From the NCBI GenBank assembly GCA_944326855.1, contig CALVFO010000001.1, forward strand, positions 1 through 64,000: 64,000 nucleotides of DNA, written 5' to 3'. Shown here piece by piece: positions 51,635 through 61,040 of this stretch; position 1 is the stretch's first letter, and every line of letters starts with the position of its first letter. The stretch is from an uncultured Alistipes sp. Its GTDB lineage: Bacteria; Bacteroidota; Bacteroidia; Bacteroidales; Rikenellaceae. Below the pieces are notes generated by a model that saw only the letters and a program-made list of their open reading frames with translations, was not told the DNA's origin and made no database searches. A program made the position numbers and the translations under genes.

Positions 51635-52426
51635 ATGAAAGAGAAAGTCCGGATAGCGCTTTGCGGGTTCGTACTGGCAGTACTGTGTCTCTCGGCGAAC
51701 GGACAATCCCAACGCCCGCTCATCGGAATCTCCTGCAACTGGAGTGAGGAGGTCGTGTCCGTTTCCCACACCTATATCCAAGCCGTCGAACAGGCCGGAG
51801 GCCTTCCCGTGCCGATTCCCTTCTCGAACGATACCACCGTACTGCAAGCCCAAATCGATCGGGTCGACGCATTGGTCATGATCGGAGGCGAAGATTTCGA
51901 TCCCTGGCTTTATGGAGAGGAACCCCACCCCATGCTGGGTACGGTCCACATGGAACGCGACCGCTACGATCTGTATCTCATACGCTGTGCGTTGCGAAAA
52001 GGCATTCCTCTGTTAGGTATCTGCCGAGGCCTGCAGGGCTTGAACGTCGTGGAAGGCGGCAGTCTGTATCAGGATTTGCCATCCACCTACCCGAACCCGT
52101 GCATTCGTCACCGCCAGGGTGCCGAACGACAATTCGGAAGCCATACCGTACGGATAGCACCCGACAGTCGTCTGCATGCCATTGTCGGTCTCGATTCCTT
52201 GAGGGTCAACAGCTTTCACCACCAAGCCGTTCGTCAGGCAGCACCCGGCTATCGCATCGTGGCCAGCAGTCCGGACGGTGTGATCGAAGCACTCGAAAAA
52301 GAGGGGAAACATTGGATTATCGGCGTACAATGGCACCCCGAAGCCTTGAATCTTTCCGGAGATGAGCCCTCGCACAGACTGTTTCAAGAACTGATCCGGC
52401 AAGCCTCCCGGTCACAGGCACGTTAG
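51635..52426 (+). CDS. Secreted class-I glutamine amidotransferase-like hydrolase (peptidase C26 family)
   Basis: 263 residues: a signal peptide (about 1-23, ending ANGQ) and a C26-type triad glutamine amidotransferase domain. It has IGGEDFDPWLYGE, catalytic Cys in LLGICRGLQGLNV, and His/Glu in IGVQWHPEAL. Cytosolic relatives (PuuD-like) hydrolyse gamma-glutamyl-GABA; this one appears exported, so it may act on gamma-glutamyl or D-glutamyl peptides outside. It follows cysteate synthase by 9 bases, so they probably share a message, though no pathway link is evident. Confidence 0.88.
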   Translation: MKEKVRIALCGFVLAVLCLSANGQSQRPLIGISCNWSEEVVSVSHTYIQAVEQAGGLPVPIPFSNDTTVLQAQIDRVDALVMIGGEDFDPWLYGEEPHPMLGTVHMERDRYDLYLIRCALRKGIPLLGICRGLQGLNVVEGGSLYQDLPSTYPNPCIRHRQGAERQFGSHTVRIAPDSRLHAIVGLDSLRVNSFHHQAVRQAAPGYRIVASSPDGVIEALEKEGKHWIIGVQWHPEALNLSGDEPSHRLFQELIRQASRSQAR

Positions 52427-52527
52427 CAGAGTCTGTTTTAGCCCTCACTTCACCGGAAACGACATCTCTTCAGGCTATTTTTCCTCCACGGCTTCCCGCA
52501 CGACACATTATTTTCCGGGAAAATTCC

Positions 52528-52535
52528 TACCTTTG
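52528..52535 (+). promoter_or_regulatory. Candidate -7 promoter box for lysS
   Basis: TACCTTTG matches TAnnTTTG, 29 bases before the ATG at 52565. Confidence 0.5.
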
Positions 52536-52564
52536 CAGTCCGTATGAATTTTTAACCTGAGATT

Positions 52565-54292
52565 ATGAGCATCCTTGAACTCAGCGAACAGGAACAGATT
52601 CGCCGCAATTCACTCGCCCAGTTACGTGAACTGGGAATCAATCCCTATCCGGCCGCCGAATATCCCGTAACGGCCACCGCCGCCCAAATCGCCGCCGAAT
52701 ATTCGCCCGAAAAACAAAACTTCCAGGAAGTCAGCCTGGCCGGGCGTATCATGAGCCGCCGTATCATGGGCAGCGTATCCTTTTTCGAATTGCAGGACCA
52801 CACCGGCCGTATCCAGGTCTATATCAAACGGGACGACATCTGCCCCGACGACCCGGAACACACGCTCTACAACAAGGTGTTCAAGAAACTGCTCGACATC
52901 GGCGATATCATCGGGGTCAAAGGCTTTGCTTTCGTCACCCAAATGGGCGAGCTCTCCATTCACTGCAAAGAGTTTACCCTGCTGAGCAAATCGTTGCGTC
53001 CGCTGCCCATCGTCAAGGAAAAAGACGGCAAGGTATACGATGCTTTCAGCGATCCCGAACTGCGTTACCGCCAACGCTATGTCGACCTGATCGTCAACCC
53101 TCAGGTAAAAGACACCTTCCTCAAACGCAGTAAGATCATCAATACCATGCGCACGTTCTTCAACGAACGCGGGTACGTGGAAGTGGAAACCCCCATTCTG
53201 CAACCCATTCCGGGTGGCGCTGCGGCACGTCCCTTCATCACCCACCACAATTCGCTGGATATCGACCTCTATCTGCGTATCGCCAACGAACTCTATCTGA
53301 AACGTCTGATCGTAGGCGGCTTCGACGGGGTGTACGAATTTGCCAAAGACTTCCGCAACGAAGGAATGGACCGTACCCACAACCCCGAATTTACGGTCAT
53401 GGAAATCTACATCGCCTACAAGGACTACCTGTGGATGATGGATTTCACCGAACAGATGCTCGAACGCGTGGCCCTGGCCCTGCACGGCAAAACCGAAGTC
53501 CAGATCGGAGATCGCACCATCAGTTTTGCCCGTCCGTTCCGCCGCGTATCGATGACCGACGCCATCCGCGAAAAGACCGGATTCGACATCACGGGTAAAA
53601 CCGAAGAGGAACTCCGAGACGCCTGCACCCGTCTGAACGTCGAAATCGACGATACGATGGGTAAAGGAAAACTCATCGATGCCATCTTCGGTCAATACTG
53701 CGAAGAAGACCTGATCCAGCCCACCTTCGTGACGGACTACCCCATCGAGATGTCCCCGCTGTGCAAACGCCACCGCAACAACCCCGAACTGACCGAACGT
53801 TTCGAACTGTTCGTCAACGGCAAGGAACTCTGCAACGCCTACTCGGAACTGAACGACCCGATCGATCAGCTGGAACGTTTCCAGGAACAGTTGCGTCTGA
53901 GCGAAAAAGGAGACGACGAAGCGATGTTCATCGACATGGACTTCGTCCGCTCGCTGGAATACGGCATGCCGACCTGTTCGGGGATGGGTATCGGGATCGA
54001 CCGTCTGACCATGTTCATGACCGGCGAAATGTCGATTCAGGATGTGCTGCTGTTCCCGCAGATGCGTCCCGAAAAGGCTGCCGTCAAAGACAGCGAAGAA
54101 AAATACGTGGCTGCCGGCATTCCGGCCGAATGGGTGCCCGTCCTGCAACGCATGGGATTCCTGACCGTGGATGCCCTGCGCAAACTCTCTCCCGGCAAAT
54201 TGTTCAACGATCTGTGCGGATTCAACAAGAAAAACAAGATGGGACTCAAAAACCCCACCCTGGATGAAGTCAAAGGTTGGATCGAACAATAA
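52565..54292 (+). CDS. lysS: Lysyl-tRNA synthetase, class II
   Basis: A 575-residue class IIb aminoacyl-tRNA synthetase. The N-terminal OB-fold (about 55-150, with [21 protein letters not shown]) binds the Lys anticodon. Catalytic motifs are [23 protein letters not shown] (motif 1), [18 protein letters not shown] (motif 2) and [11 protein letters not shown] (motif 3). The C-terminal ~70 residues ([20 protein letters not shown] to the end) are an extension beyond the E. coli enzyme; it resembles a helix-hairpin-helix or Bacteroidota-specific tail. tpiA follows after 47 bases. Confidence 0.96.
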   Translation: MSILELSEQEQIRRNSLAQLRELGINPYPAAEYPVTATAAQIAAEYSPEKQNFQEVSLAGRIMSRRIMGSVSFFELQDHTGRIQVYIKRDDICPDDPEHTLYNKVFKKLLDIGDIIGVKGFAFVTQMGELSIHCKEFTLLSKSLRPLPIVKEKDGKVYDAFSDPELRYRQRYVDLIVNPQVKDTFLKRSKIINTMRTFFNERGYVEVETPILQPIPGGAAARPFITHHNSLDIDLYLRIANELYLKRLIVGGFDGVYEFAKDFRNEGMDRTHNPEFTVMEIYIAYKDYLWMMDFTEQMLERVALALHGKTEVQIGDRTISFARPFRRVSMTDAIREKTGFDITGKTEEELRDACTRLNVEIDDTMGKGKLIDAIFGQYCEEDLIQPTFVTDYPIEMSPLCKRHRNNPELTERFELFVNGKELCNAYSELNDPIDQLERFQEQLRLSEKGDDEAMFIDMDFVRSLEYGMPTCSGMGIGIDRLTMFMTGEMSIQDVLLFPQMRPEKAAVKDSEEKYVAAGIPAEWVPVLQRMGFLTVDALRKLSPGKLFNDLCGFNKKNKMGLKNPTLDEVKGWIEQ

Positions 54293-54339
54293 TTTTTGAA
54301 AATACACGTAAAATTCAACAGACAATATTACATACTACC

Positions 54340-55107
54340 ATGAGAAGAAAAATTGTAGCAGGTAACTGGAAAATGAACACCACTCCGATGGAGGGTGTCG
54401 AATTGTTCAAAGGAGTAGCCGCCAAAAAAGGGTTGGCTTGTTCTTGCATCGATTTCATCGTTGCTCCGCCTTTCACCCACCTCTCGGAAATCGTGAAAGC
54501 CGCTCGCGGCACGGGTATCGCCGTATCGGCTCAAAACTGTGCCGCCGAAGCCAAAGGGGCTTACACCGGTGAAGTATCGGCTCAGATGATTGCTTCTCTG
54601 GGCGTCGAATACGTCATTCTGGGTCACAGCGAACGTCGCGAATATTATGGCGAAACCAGCGCCACCCTCAACAAAAAGATGGAACAGGCCTATGCCAACA
54701 ACCTGGCTCCGATCTACTGCGTGGGCGAAAAACTCGAAGAACGCGAAGCCAACAAACACTTCGACGTGGTTCGTGCCCAAATCGAAGAAGTGGTCTACAA
54801 CCTGACTCCCGAACAGTTCAGCAAACTGATCGTAGCTTATGAACCCGTTTGGGCCATCGGTACCGGTAAAACCGCTACGGCCGATCAAGCTGAAGAAATG
54901 CACGCCTTCATCCGCAAGGTGCTGGCCGACAAATTCGGTGCCGCTGCTGAAAATACGCCGATTCTCTATGGCGGTAGCCTCAAACCCGCTACGGCCGCCG
55001 AAATCTGCGGCAAACCCAACGTAGACGGGGGTCTGATCGGGGGTGCTGCCCTGAAAGCCGATGATTTCATTGCTATCGGTGTCAACGGTTTCGGTGCTGC
55101 CAAATAA
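54340..55107 (+). CDS. tpiA: Triosephosphate isomerase
   Basis: A 255-residue glycolytic enzyme interconverting dihydroxyacetone phosphate and glyceraldehyde 3-phosphate. [13 protein letters not shown] carries the catalytic Lys, [12 protein letters not shown] the catalytic His, and [15 protein letters not shown] the catalytic Glu and the mobile loop 6. [13 protein letters not shown] is the phosphate-binding region. The start is the ATG at 54340; longer upstream codons are not conserved. A perfect terminator follows. Confidence 0.98.
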   Translation: MRRKIVAGNWKMNTTPMEGVELFKGVAAKKGLACSCIDFIVAPPFTHLSEIVKAARGTGIAVSAQNCAAEAKGAYTGEVSAQMIASLGVEYVILGHSERREYYGETSATLNKKMEQAYANNLAPIYCVGEKLEEREANKHFDVVRAQIEEVVYNLTPEQFSKLIVAYEPVWAIGTGKTATADQAEEMHAFIRKVLADKFGAAAENTPILYGGSLKPATAAEICGKPNVDGGLIGGAALKADDFIAIGVNGFGAAK

Positions 55108-55130
55108 GCAACGCTTTAACCCATGTAATC

Positions 55131-55159
55131 AAAAAAGGTCGCCTTGTGCGACCTTTTTT
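55131..55159. terminator. Intrinsic terminator after tpiA
   Basis: A perfect 12-bp stem AAAAAAGGTCGC/GCGACCTTTTTT with a CTTGT loop and a T-run, 24 bases after the tpiA stop. It could also end minus-strand transcripts from the DUF4491 gene. Confidence 0.92.
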
Positions 55160-55282
55160 TGAAATATACGTTGGATACCTTTCCTCCGACGCTGGCGTCA
55201 AGTTTCTAAAATCCAATCTTGGGAAGGCAGATCACGCCGGAAAACCCCTGCATTTTCCCACCAAGGGTTTCGATAATCGTCA

Positions 55283-55606
55283 TCACGCCTTCGGCTCATA
55301 TTCTTTCTTCCGTTTGGGGTTCATCGGAAACCAACCTTTGAGCACCCGTTCGCGTTGCTCGAACAACTCTTTGATGGTCCAAAACGACGAAAAAGCGAAA
55401 ACCCCACACAATGCGGCTACCAAAACATGATCGGTCCACAACGATCCTCCGATTCCCAGCAGACCCAACAGCAAAAACACCCACCAGCAACGCGTTCCCC
55501 AATGATATTCGGCCTTGACCACCACCGGATGGAAAAACCCGATGATCAAAAAAGTCGAAATACCGATCACCAAACCCAACAAATGATATTGCTCCAGAAA
55601 TGCCAT
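55283..55606 (-). CDS. DUF4491-like small membrane protein
   Basis: A 107-residue inner-membrane protein with three hydrophobic helices (about 7-28, 38-58 and 62-80) and a basic C-terminal tail (KRKKEYEPKA). HLLGLVIGISTFLIIGFFHPVVVKAEYHWG and the GWFPMNPKRK end match DUF4491, a family of unknown function common in Bacteroidota. It lies 80 bases downstream of the dipeptidyl peptidase on the same strand. Confidence 0.85.
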   Translation of the reverse strand: MAFLEQYHLLGLVIGISTFLIIGFFHPVVVKAEYHWGTRCWWVFLLLGLLGIGGSLWTDHVLVAALCGVFAFSSFWTIKELFEQRERVLKGWFPMNPKRKKEYEPKA

Positions 55607-55686
55607 AACGTTCCGTTTTAAAGTTTTTTAGCGGTGCCGCAAGAATCGTTCCACGCTGCCGTCGGTCTTCCCGGCCATCGTCCCCG

Positions 55687-57825
55687 CTACAGGTTACGAT
55701 GAACGAATTCCAGACAACGTTCCATCAGATGATGGCGCCCGCTTCCCATCCCGTGGTTCTGGTCGGGATAGATATACATTTCGTAGGGTTTGTCGTATTT
55801 GATCAGCTGCGAGAGCATCTCATAGGTCTGTTGGATATGGACGTTGTCATCCCCCGTTCCGTGTGCAATCAACAACTTGCCTTTAAGCCGGTCCGCAAAG
55901 AAAATCGGAGAGTTCTGATCGTACCCTTCCGGATTCTCGTTCGGGTCGCCGTTATACAACTCCGTGTAAATCGTGTCGTAATAGCGCCACGAAGTAACCG
56001 GTGCCACGGCAATCGCCATTTTAAAGACATCGTTACCTTTCAGAATACAGTTCAGGGCCATAAAGCCGCCGTAGCTCCAGCCGAAAATACCGATGCGCGT
56101 CGAATCGACATAAGGTAACGAGCCCAGATAACGAGCCGCCGCAATCTGGTCTTCCGTCTCATACTTACCCAGCTGCTTATAGGTACACTTCTTAAAATCT
56201 TCACCCCGCAGACCGGTTCCACGCCCGTCCACACAAGCTACGATATAACCCTCCTGTACCAACACGTCTTCCCAACCCATGCTCCAGGCATCGGCCACCC
56301 GTTGAGAACCGGGACCGCTGTACTGAACCATAAAGACCGGATAACGTTTCGTCGAATCGAAATCCACGGGACGGATCATATAACCGTTCAGACCCAATCC
56401 ACAAGGAGCCCGAAACGTGAAAAATTCCTTGACAGGCACCTGCCAGCGCCGCAGGGTATCTTCCAGAGCCGCATTGTCCTCCAACACCCGAACCAGTTTG
56501 CCATCCCCCGTATGCAAGGTTACCCGGTTGGGGGTAGTCGTATTGGTAAAATAGGCAATGAAATAGTGGAAGCCTTCGGAAGGAACTACCCGATAGGTAC
56601 CGTCCCCGCCGGTCAAACGTCGCTTATCCCGTCCGTCGAGACGAATCGAATAGAGATCCCGTTTGAGCGGTGAGGCTTCCGCCGAGAGGTAATACAGACG
56701 GTCGCCTTCGATGCCCAATACGCCGGTCACCTCCCAATCACCCTGGGTGATGCGGTTCAAAAAACCCTTCTCGATGCTGTACAGGTAGAGATGCGTAAAT
56801 CCATCCTTTTCGCTGCGCACCACAAAACGATCGCCGTCGGGAAGAAACGTCACGCATTGTTCGTCGACCCGTTCGATATACCGATCGTTCCGTTCGTCGT
56901 AGATCACCCGTGTCGCCCCGGAATCCTCCGCCAGCAACAACTCAAAGTGGTTCTGCGGTCGGTTCAGGCGATAGGCCCACAACTTTCCGGAGGTCGTCCA
57001 ACCGATCCGGGGAATGTATTGATCGGTTTCGGGCCCCAGATCGACCTTCGTCCGGCGTTCCGACGCCAGATCATAAACCCAAACTTCCACCTCCGAGTTT
57101 TCTTCACCGGCTTTGGGGTATTTGAACGTATAGTTTTCCGGGTAGAGCTGTCCCGCAAAACGGTTCATGTTGTACTCTTTGACCCGGCTTTCGTCGAAAC
57201 GCATATAAGCCAGCCGAGTCCCGTCGGGCGACCATTGAAAGGCTCGCGAAAACCCGAACTCTTCTTCATAGACCCAGTCCGGAATCCCGTTGATGATTCG
57301 GTTAAAGCAGCCGTCGGTCGTCAGGCGGCGCTCGCTGCCCGAAGCCAGATCGACCACATAGAGATCATTGTTCCGTACGAAAGCCACCCGCGAGGCATCG
57401 GGCGAAAAGGTCGCCGCCTGCTGAGGACCTCCCTCCGAAAGGCGCTGCAACGTCTGACGTTCCCGATCGTAGATCCAATAATCGGCCGTAAACGAACGGC
57501 GATAAATCGGCTTGACATCCGTGGTCAACAAAATACGACGCTCATCGGCGCTGAACGCATAAGCCGAAAAGTCGATCTTCGGCTGTTGTGCCTGCGCATC
57601 AAACAAAACGTCGGTCTGTTCGCCGCTTCGATAACTGAACTGCAGAATCCGACCCTCTTTCATGGCGGTATAATGGTCTCCGTCCTTCATGCTGAGCCCG
57701 CCCTGCACCGTTTTCGGTACAAACACGCCCTGACGAAAAGCCTCATACCCGAAACGAGGCTGTGCCCCACTCTCCTGCGACGAAAAACAGGAAAGCAACC
57801 AGGCCACCCACAAAAATCTTTTCAT
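55687..57825 (-). CDS. Dipeptidyl peptidase IV (S9 family)
   Basis: A 712-residue exported serine exopeptidase releasing X-Pro or X-Ala dipeptides. The signal peptide ends near residue 22. An eight-bladed beta-propeller (about 40-470) with the substrate-recognition YEEEFGFSRAFQWSPDG segment precedes the alpha/beta-hydrolase domain. The triad is Ser584 (GWSYGG), Asp659 (HGTGDDNVH) and His691 (NHGMG). The pair of Glu residues in DWVYEEEF is the DPP-IV mark for the peptide N-terminus. It begins 11 bases after nadC, so they share a message. Confidence 0.94.
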   Translation of the reverse strand: MKRFLWVAWLLSCFSSQESGAQPRFGYEAFRQGVFVPKTVQGGLSMKDGDHYTAMKEGRILQFSYRSGEQTDVLFDAQAQQPKIDFSAYAFSADERRILLTTDVKPIYRRSFTADYWIYDRERQTLQRLSEGGPQQAATFSPDASRVAFVRNNDLYVVDLASGSERRLTTDGCFNRIINGIPDWVYEEEFGFSRAFQWSPDGTRLAYMRFDESRVKEYNMNRFAGQLYPENYTFKYPKAGEENSEVEVWVYDLASERRTKVDLGPETDQYIPRIGWTTSGKLWAYRLNRPQNHFELLLAEDSGATRVIYDERNDRYIERVDEQCVTFLPDGDRFVVRSEKDGFTHLYLYSIEKGFLNRITQGDWEVTGVLGIEGDRLYYLSAEASPLKRDLYSIRLDGRDKRRLTGGDGTYRVVPSEGFHYFIAYFTNTTTPNRVTLHTGDGKLVRVLEDNAALEDTLRRWQVPVKEFFTFRAPCGLGLNGYMIRPVDFDSTKRYPVFMVQYSGPGSQRVADAWSMGWEDVLVQEGYIVACVDGRGTGLRGEDFKKCTYKQLGKYETEDQIAAARYLGSLPYVDSTRIGIFGWSYGGFMALNCILKGNDVFKMAIAVAPVTSWRYYDTIYTELYNGDPNENPEGYDQNSPIFFADRLKGKLLIAHGTGDDNVHIQQTYEMLSQLIKYDKPYEMYIYPDQNHGMGSGRHHLMERCLEFVHRNL

Positions 57826-57836
57826 ACCTCCGGAAA

Positions 57837-58688
57837 CTATACGGCTTTCAGACTCAAATCGAGGCTCTTGATCTGATGGGTCAGAGCCCCTACGGAAATA
57901 TAATCCACCCCGCATTCGGCATATTCGCGCAGGTTATCGAGGGTAATACCGCCCGACGATTCGATCTCGATACGTCCGTCGATCAATGCCACGGCTTCCC
58001 GAGTCAGGGCCGGCGAAAAGTTATCGAGCATGATCCGATCGCAGCCTCCGGCAGCGAACACCTCCCGAATATCATCCAAAGAACGGACCTCTACCTCGAT
58101 TTTTAGGTTCTTCCCTTTCTCTTGCAGATAGCGCCGCGTCTGGGTCAGGGCCGCCGTGATGCCTCCGGCAAAGTCGATGTGGTTATCCTTGAGAATCACC
58201 ATATCGAACAAGCCCATACGATGATTTTCACCCCCACCCAACTTGACGGCCATCTTATCCAGCACCCGCATCCCGGGCGTCGTCTTACGCGTATCGAGCA
58301 CTTTGGTTTTCAGCCCTTCCAACCGTTTTACATACACAGAGGTCTGGGTGGCCACACCGCTCATGCGCTGCATCACGTTCAGCAAAATACGTTCGGCCTG
58401 CAGCAGGGAAATCAAGCGTCCCTCCACATAAAAAGCCACATCGCCCTTTCGGATCGGGGAACCGTCTTCGATCAGTTTTTCGAGACGCACCTGCGGATCG
58501 AGCCGACGCAGAATCATTTCGGCCACTTCCACCCCGGCCAAAATTCCATCCTGTTTCACCAACAATTTCATCCGACCCCGTTCTTCAGCCGGAATACAGG
58601 CCAGGGACGAATGGTCACCATCTCCGATATCTTCCCGTATAGCCAGTTCGATCAAATCTTCCACAAAAGGAATGTACTCTGTTTTCAT
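57837..58688 (-). CDS. nadC: Nicotinate-nucleotide pyrophosphorylase (carboxylating)
   Basis: A 283-residue quinolinate phosphoribosyltransferase, third step of de novo NAD synthesis: quinolinate plus PRPP to nicotinate mononucleotide. The sequence shows EDIGDGDHSS at the start, LDTRKTTPGMRVLDKMAV (PRPP and quinolinate binding), GGGENHRMGLFD, ILKDNH and EVEVRSLDD, then the glycine loop ESSGGI. Length is normal. nadB is 11 kb away. Confidence 0.96.
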   Translation of the reverse strand: MKTEYIPFVEDLIELAIREDIGDGDHSSLACIPAEERGRMKLLVKQDGILAGVEVAEMILRRLDPQVRLEKLIEDGSPIRKGDVAFYVEGRLISLLQAERILLNVMQRMSGVATQTSVYVKRLEGLKTKVLDTRKTTPGMRVLDKMAVKLGGGENHRMGLFDMVILKDNHIDFAGGITAALTQTRRYLQEKGKNLKIEVEVRSLDDIREVFAAGGCDRIMLDNFSPALTREAVALIDGRIEIESSGGITLDNLREYAECGVDYISVGALTHQIKSLDLSLKAV

Positions 58689-58723
58689 GGTTATGTCATT
58701 TATAATCGTTCTCTTTGGTTCGA

Positions 58724-58731
58724 CAAAGGTA
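58724..58731 (-). promoter_or_regulatory. Candidate -7 promoter box for nadC-DPP IV
   Basis: TACCTTTG on the minus strand matches TAnnTTTG, 36 bases before the nadC start. Confidence 0.55.
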
Positions 58732-58902
58732 ACAAAACCCTCCTATAATTAAAAGAAAGCCTACCCGAAAGGAAACAACCTTCGGTCACCCCAAAACAAG
58801 GTTTCATTTTTTCAATATTCGACCTCTTATAATTTAAAATTAAAATCACTTTACATAAAGTTAATTGCAGTTATTCTAAAATCGTTAATTTCAGCCCCAA
58901 TA

Positions 58903-58934
58903 ATTGCCCATCTTCATATATTTTTATACTTTTG
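58903..58934 (+). promoter_or_regulatory. Promoter of the ilv operon
   Basis: ATTG (58903-58906), a 20-base spacer and TACTTTTG (58927-58934) match the Bacteroidota -33/-7 pair in an A+T-rich stretch. It would give a ~230-base leader before ilvD. The remaining gap from 58732 to 58902 is A+T-rich with no gene. Confidence 0.7.
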
Positions 58935-59085
58935 CGTAATAAAATTAACACATCGCCCGTATTCCACCGAGTTAGTCAGCGGCATTTTAATCGCCCCTAA
59001 CCCCTGAAATTCAAACGGAATACTACATTTACCCCCTTTTGAACATCCCAAGAGGCTCTAAAATGTAAAACAAGGACGAAATTAT

Positions 59086-59139
59086 TTGCCTATCTTGTCC
59101 ATCGGATTCTGAAACAACCGATCCCAAACGGACAGGCAA
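59086..59139 (+). promoter_or_regulatory. Bulged hairpin in the ilv leader
   Basis: Three stacked 5-bp helices: TTGCC/GGCAA, TGTCC/GGACA and ATCGG/CCGAT, with a TATCT bulge on the left arm, a CCCAAAC bulge on the right arm and a 12-base loop. It ends 33 bases before the ilvD ATG. No ATG-initiated leader peptide with Ile/Val/Leu codons was seen, so any control would be by RNA structure or a protein. Confidence 0.4.
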
Positions 59140-59172
59140 CGAAAAAGCCGGTGTAGAGAAAAAACGAAAGCA

Positions 59173-60981
59173 ATGAAACCGCTCAGAAGTCAAACAACCA
59201 CCCAGGGGCGTAAAATGGCCGGAGCCAGAAGCCTTTGGCGAGCCAATGGAATGAAAGACGAACAAATGAACCAACCGGTCATTGCCATCGTCAATTCATT
59301 CACGCAGTTCGTCCCGGGGCACGTTCACCTGCACCAGATCGGCCAGCAGGTCAAGACGTGGATCGAACAAGAGGGTTGTTTTGCCGCTGAGTTCAATACC
59401 ATAGCCATCGACGACGGCATTGCCATGGGACACGAAGGCATGCTCTACTCGCTTCCCTCACGCGATCTGATCGCCGACAGCGTGGAATACATGTGCAACG
59501 CCCACCGGGCCGACGCCATGATCTGTATCTCCAACTGCGACAAAATCACGCCGGGCATGCTCATGGCTGCCATGCGTCTGAATATCCCCACCGTTTTCGT
59601 ATCGGGAGGCCCGATGGAGGCCGGTCAACTCGACGGCGAAGCCTACGACCTGATCGACGCCATGGTCAAAGGCGCCGACCCGACCGTCTCCGACGAACGA
59701 CTCACCGCCGTGGAAAGAGCCGCCTGCCCGACCTGCGGTTCCTGCTCGGGGATGTTTACCGCCAACTCCATGAACTGTCTGACCGAAGCGCTGGGTCTTT
59801 CCCTGCCCGGAAACGGCACCCTGGTCGCTACCCACACTCTACGTAAGGAACTCTTCCGGCAAGCGGCTCAATTGATCGTCCGCAACGCCCGGGCCTACTA
59901 TTTCGACGACAACGAATCGGTGCTGCCGCGCTCCATCGCCACTCGCGCCGCATTTCTCAATGCCATGTCGATGGATATTGCCATGGGAGGCTCCTCCAAC
60001 ACGGTCCTTCACCTGCTGGCCGTAGCCCAGGAAGCCGGTGTCGATTTCACGATGCAGGATATCGACCAGCTGTCTCGTCGTATTCCCGTTCTGTGTAAAG
60101 TAGCACCCAACTCCCACTATCATATTCAGGACGTCAATCGGGCCGGTGGTATTCTGTCGATTCTGGGGCTGCTCGATCGGGCCGGCCTGATCGACTCTTC
60201 GGTAAGACGGGTGGACTACCCTACCCTTAAAGACGCAATCCGAGACAACGATCTGTCGAGTCCCGAAGCAGGTCCCGCCGCTTTGGAACGCGCATTGGCG
60301 GCTCCGGGCGAAACCTTCAACCTCGAATTGGGCTCTCAGAACCATCGCTACACCGAAACCGATACCGACCGGGCCAAAGGCTGTATCCGGGATCTCGACC
60401 ATCCCTATCTGCAGGATGGAGGTCTGGCCGTCCTCTTCGGTAACATCGCTCGCAACGGCTGCATTGTCAAGACGGCCGGTGTCGATCCTTCGATCCTGCG
60501 TTTCGAAGGCAAAGCCCGTGTATTCGAGTCGCAAGAAGCCGCTTGTGCCGGCATTCTGGGAGGTAAGGTACAGGCCGGCGATGTAGTCATCATCCGCTAC
60601 GAAGGACCCAAAGGCGGTCCGGGCATGCAGGAAATGCTCTATCCAACCTCCTACCTCAAGAGCGTCAAACTGGACAAAGCCTGTGCGTTGGTCACCGACG
60701 GACGTTTTTCGGGAGGCACCTCGGGTCTCTCCATCGGACACGTCTCGCCCGAAGCAGCCGCCGGAGGCGCCATTGCCCTCATACAGGACGACGATACGAT
60801 TCTCATCGATATTCCCAACCGCAGCATTGACGTGCTGCTATCCGATCAGGAACTGGAACTACGACGACTATCTGTGCTTCGCTATGAACCGCAAAACAGA
60901 AACCGAGTCGTCAGCAAGGCCCTCAAAGCCTATGCAGCCATGGTCAGCTCGGCCGACAAAGGCGGTATTCGCGAAATTTAA
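59173..60981 (+). CDS. ilvD: Dihydroxy-acid dehydratase
   Basis: A 602-residue Fe-S enzyme that dehydrates 2,3-dihydroxy acids to 2-oxo acids in isoleucine and valine synthesis. Cluster ligands lie in [11 protein letters not shown] and [25 protein letters not shown] and the C-terminal [19 protein letters not shown] are family signatures. Length fits the ~600-residue IlvD group. It is first in the operon; ilvB follows after 59 bases. Confidence 0.97.
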   Translation: MKPLRSQTTTQGRKMAGARSLWRANGMKDEQMNQPVIAIVNSFTQFVPGHVHLHQIGQQVKTWIEQEGCFAAEFNTIAIDDGIAMGHEGMLYSLPSRDLIADSVEYMCNAHRADAMICISNCDKITPGMLMAAMRLNIPTVFVSGGPMEAGQLDGEAYDLIDAMVKGADPTVSDERLTAVERAACPTCGSCSGMFTANSMNCLTEALGLSLPGNGTLVATHTLRKELFRQAAQLIVRNARAYYFDDNESVLPRSIATRAAFLNAMSMDIAMGGSSNTVLHLLAVAQEAGVDFTMQDIDQLSRRIPVLCKVAPNSHYHIQDVNRAGGILSILGLLDRAGLIDSSVRRVDYPTLKDAIRDNDLSSPEAGPAALERALAAPGETFNLELGSQNHRYTETDTDRAKGCIRDLDHPYLQDGGLAVLFGNIARNGCIVKTAGVDPSILRFEGKARVFESQEAACAGILGGKVQAGDVVIIRYEGPKGGPGMQEMLYPTSYLKSVKLDKACALVTDGRFSGGTSGLSIGHVSPEAAAGGAIALIQDDDTILIDIPNRSIDVLLSDQELELRRLSVLRYEPQNRNRVVSKALKAYAAMVSSADKGGIREI

Positions 60982-61040
60982 TCGCCTCAAGCATCCATCC
61001 TCGTTCCGGTTTTATCTTTTCATCTTCAAAATTTTACATC

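Noticed and set aside
52622..54325. 567-codon minus-strand ORF opposite lysS
   Set aside because: The lysS frame has all class II motifs; the reverse frame is a shadow rich in Phe/Val/Asp/Gly.
59062..59068. Leader peptide in the ilv 5' region
   Set aside because: The only ATG is followed immediately by a stop codon.
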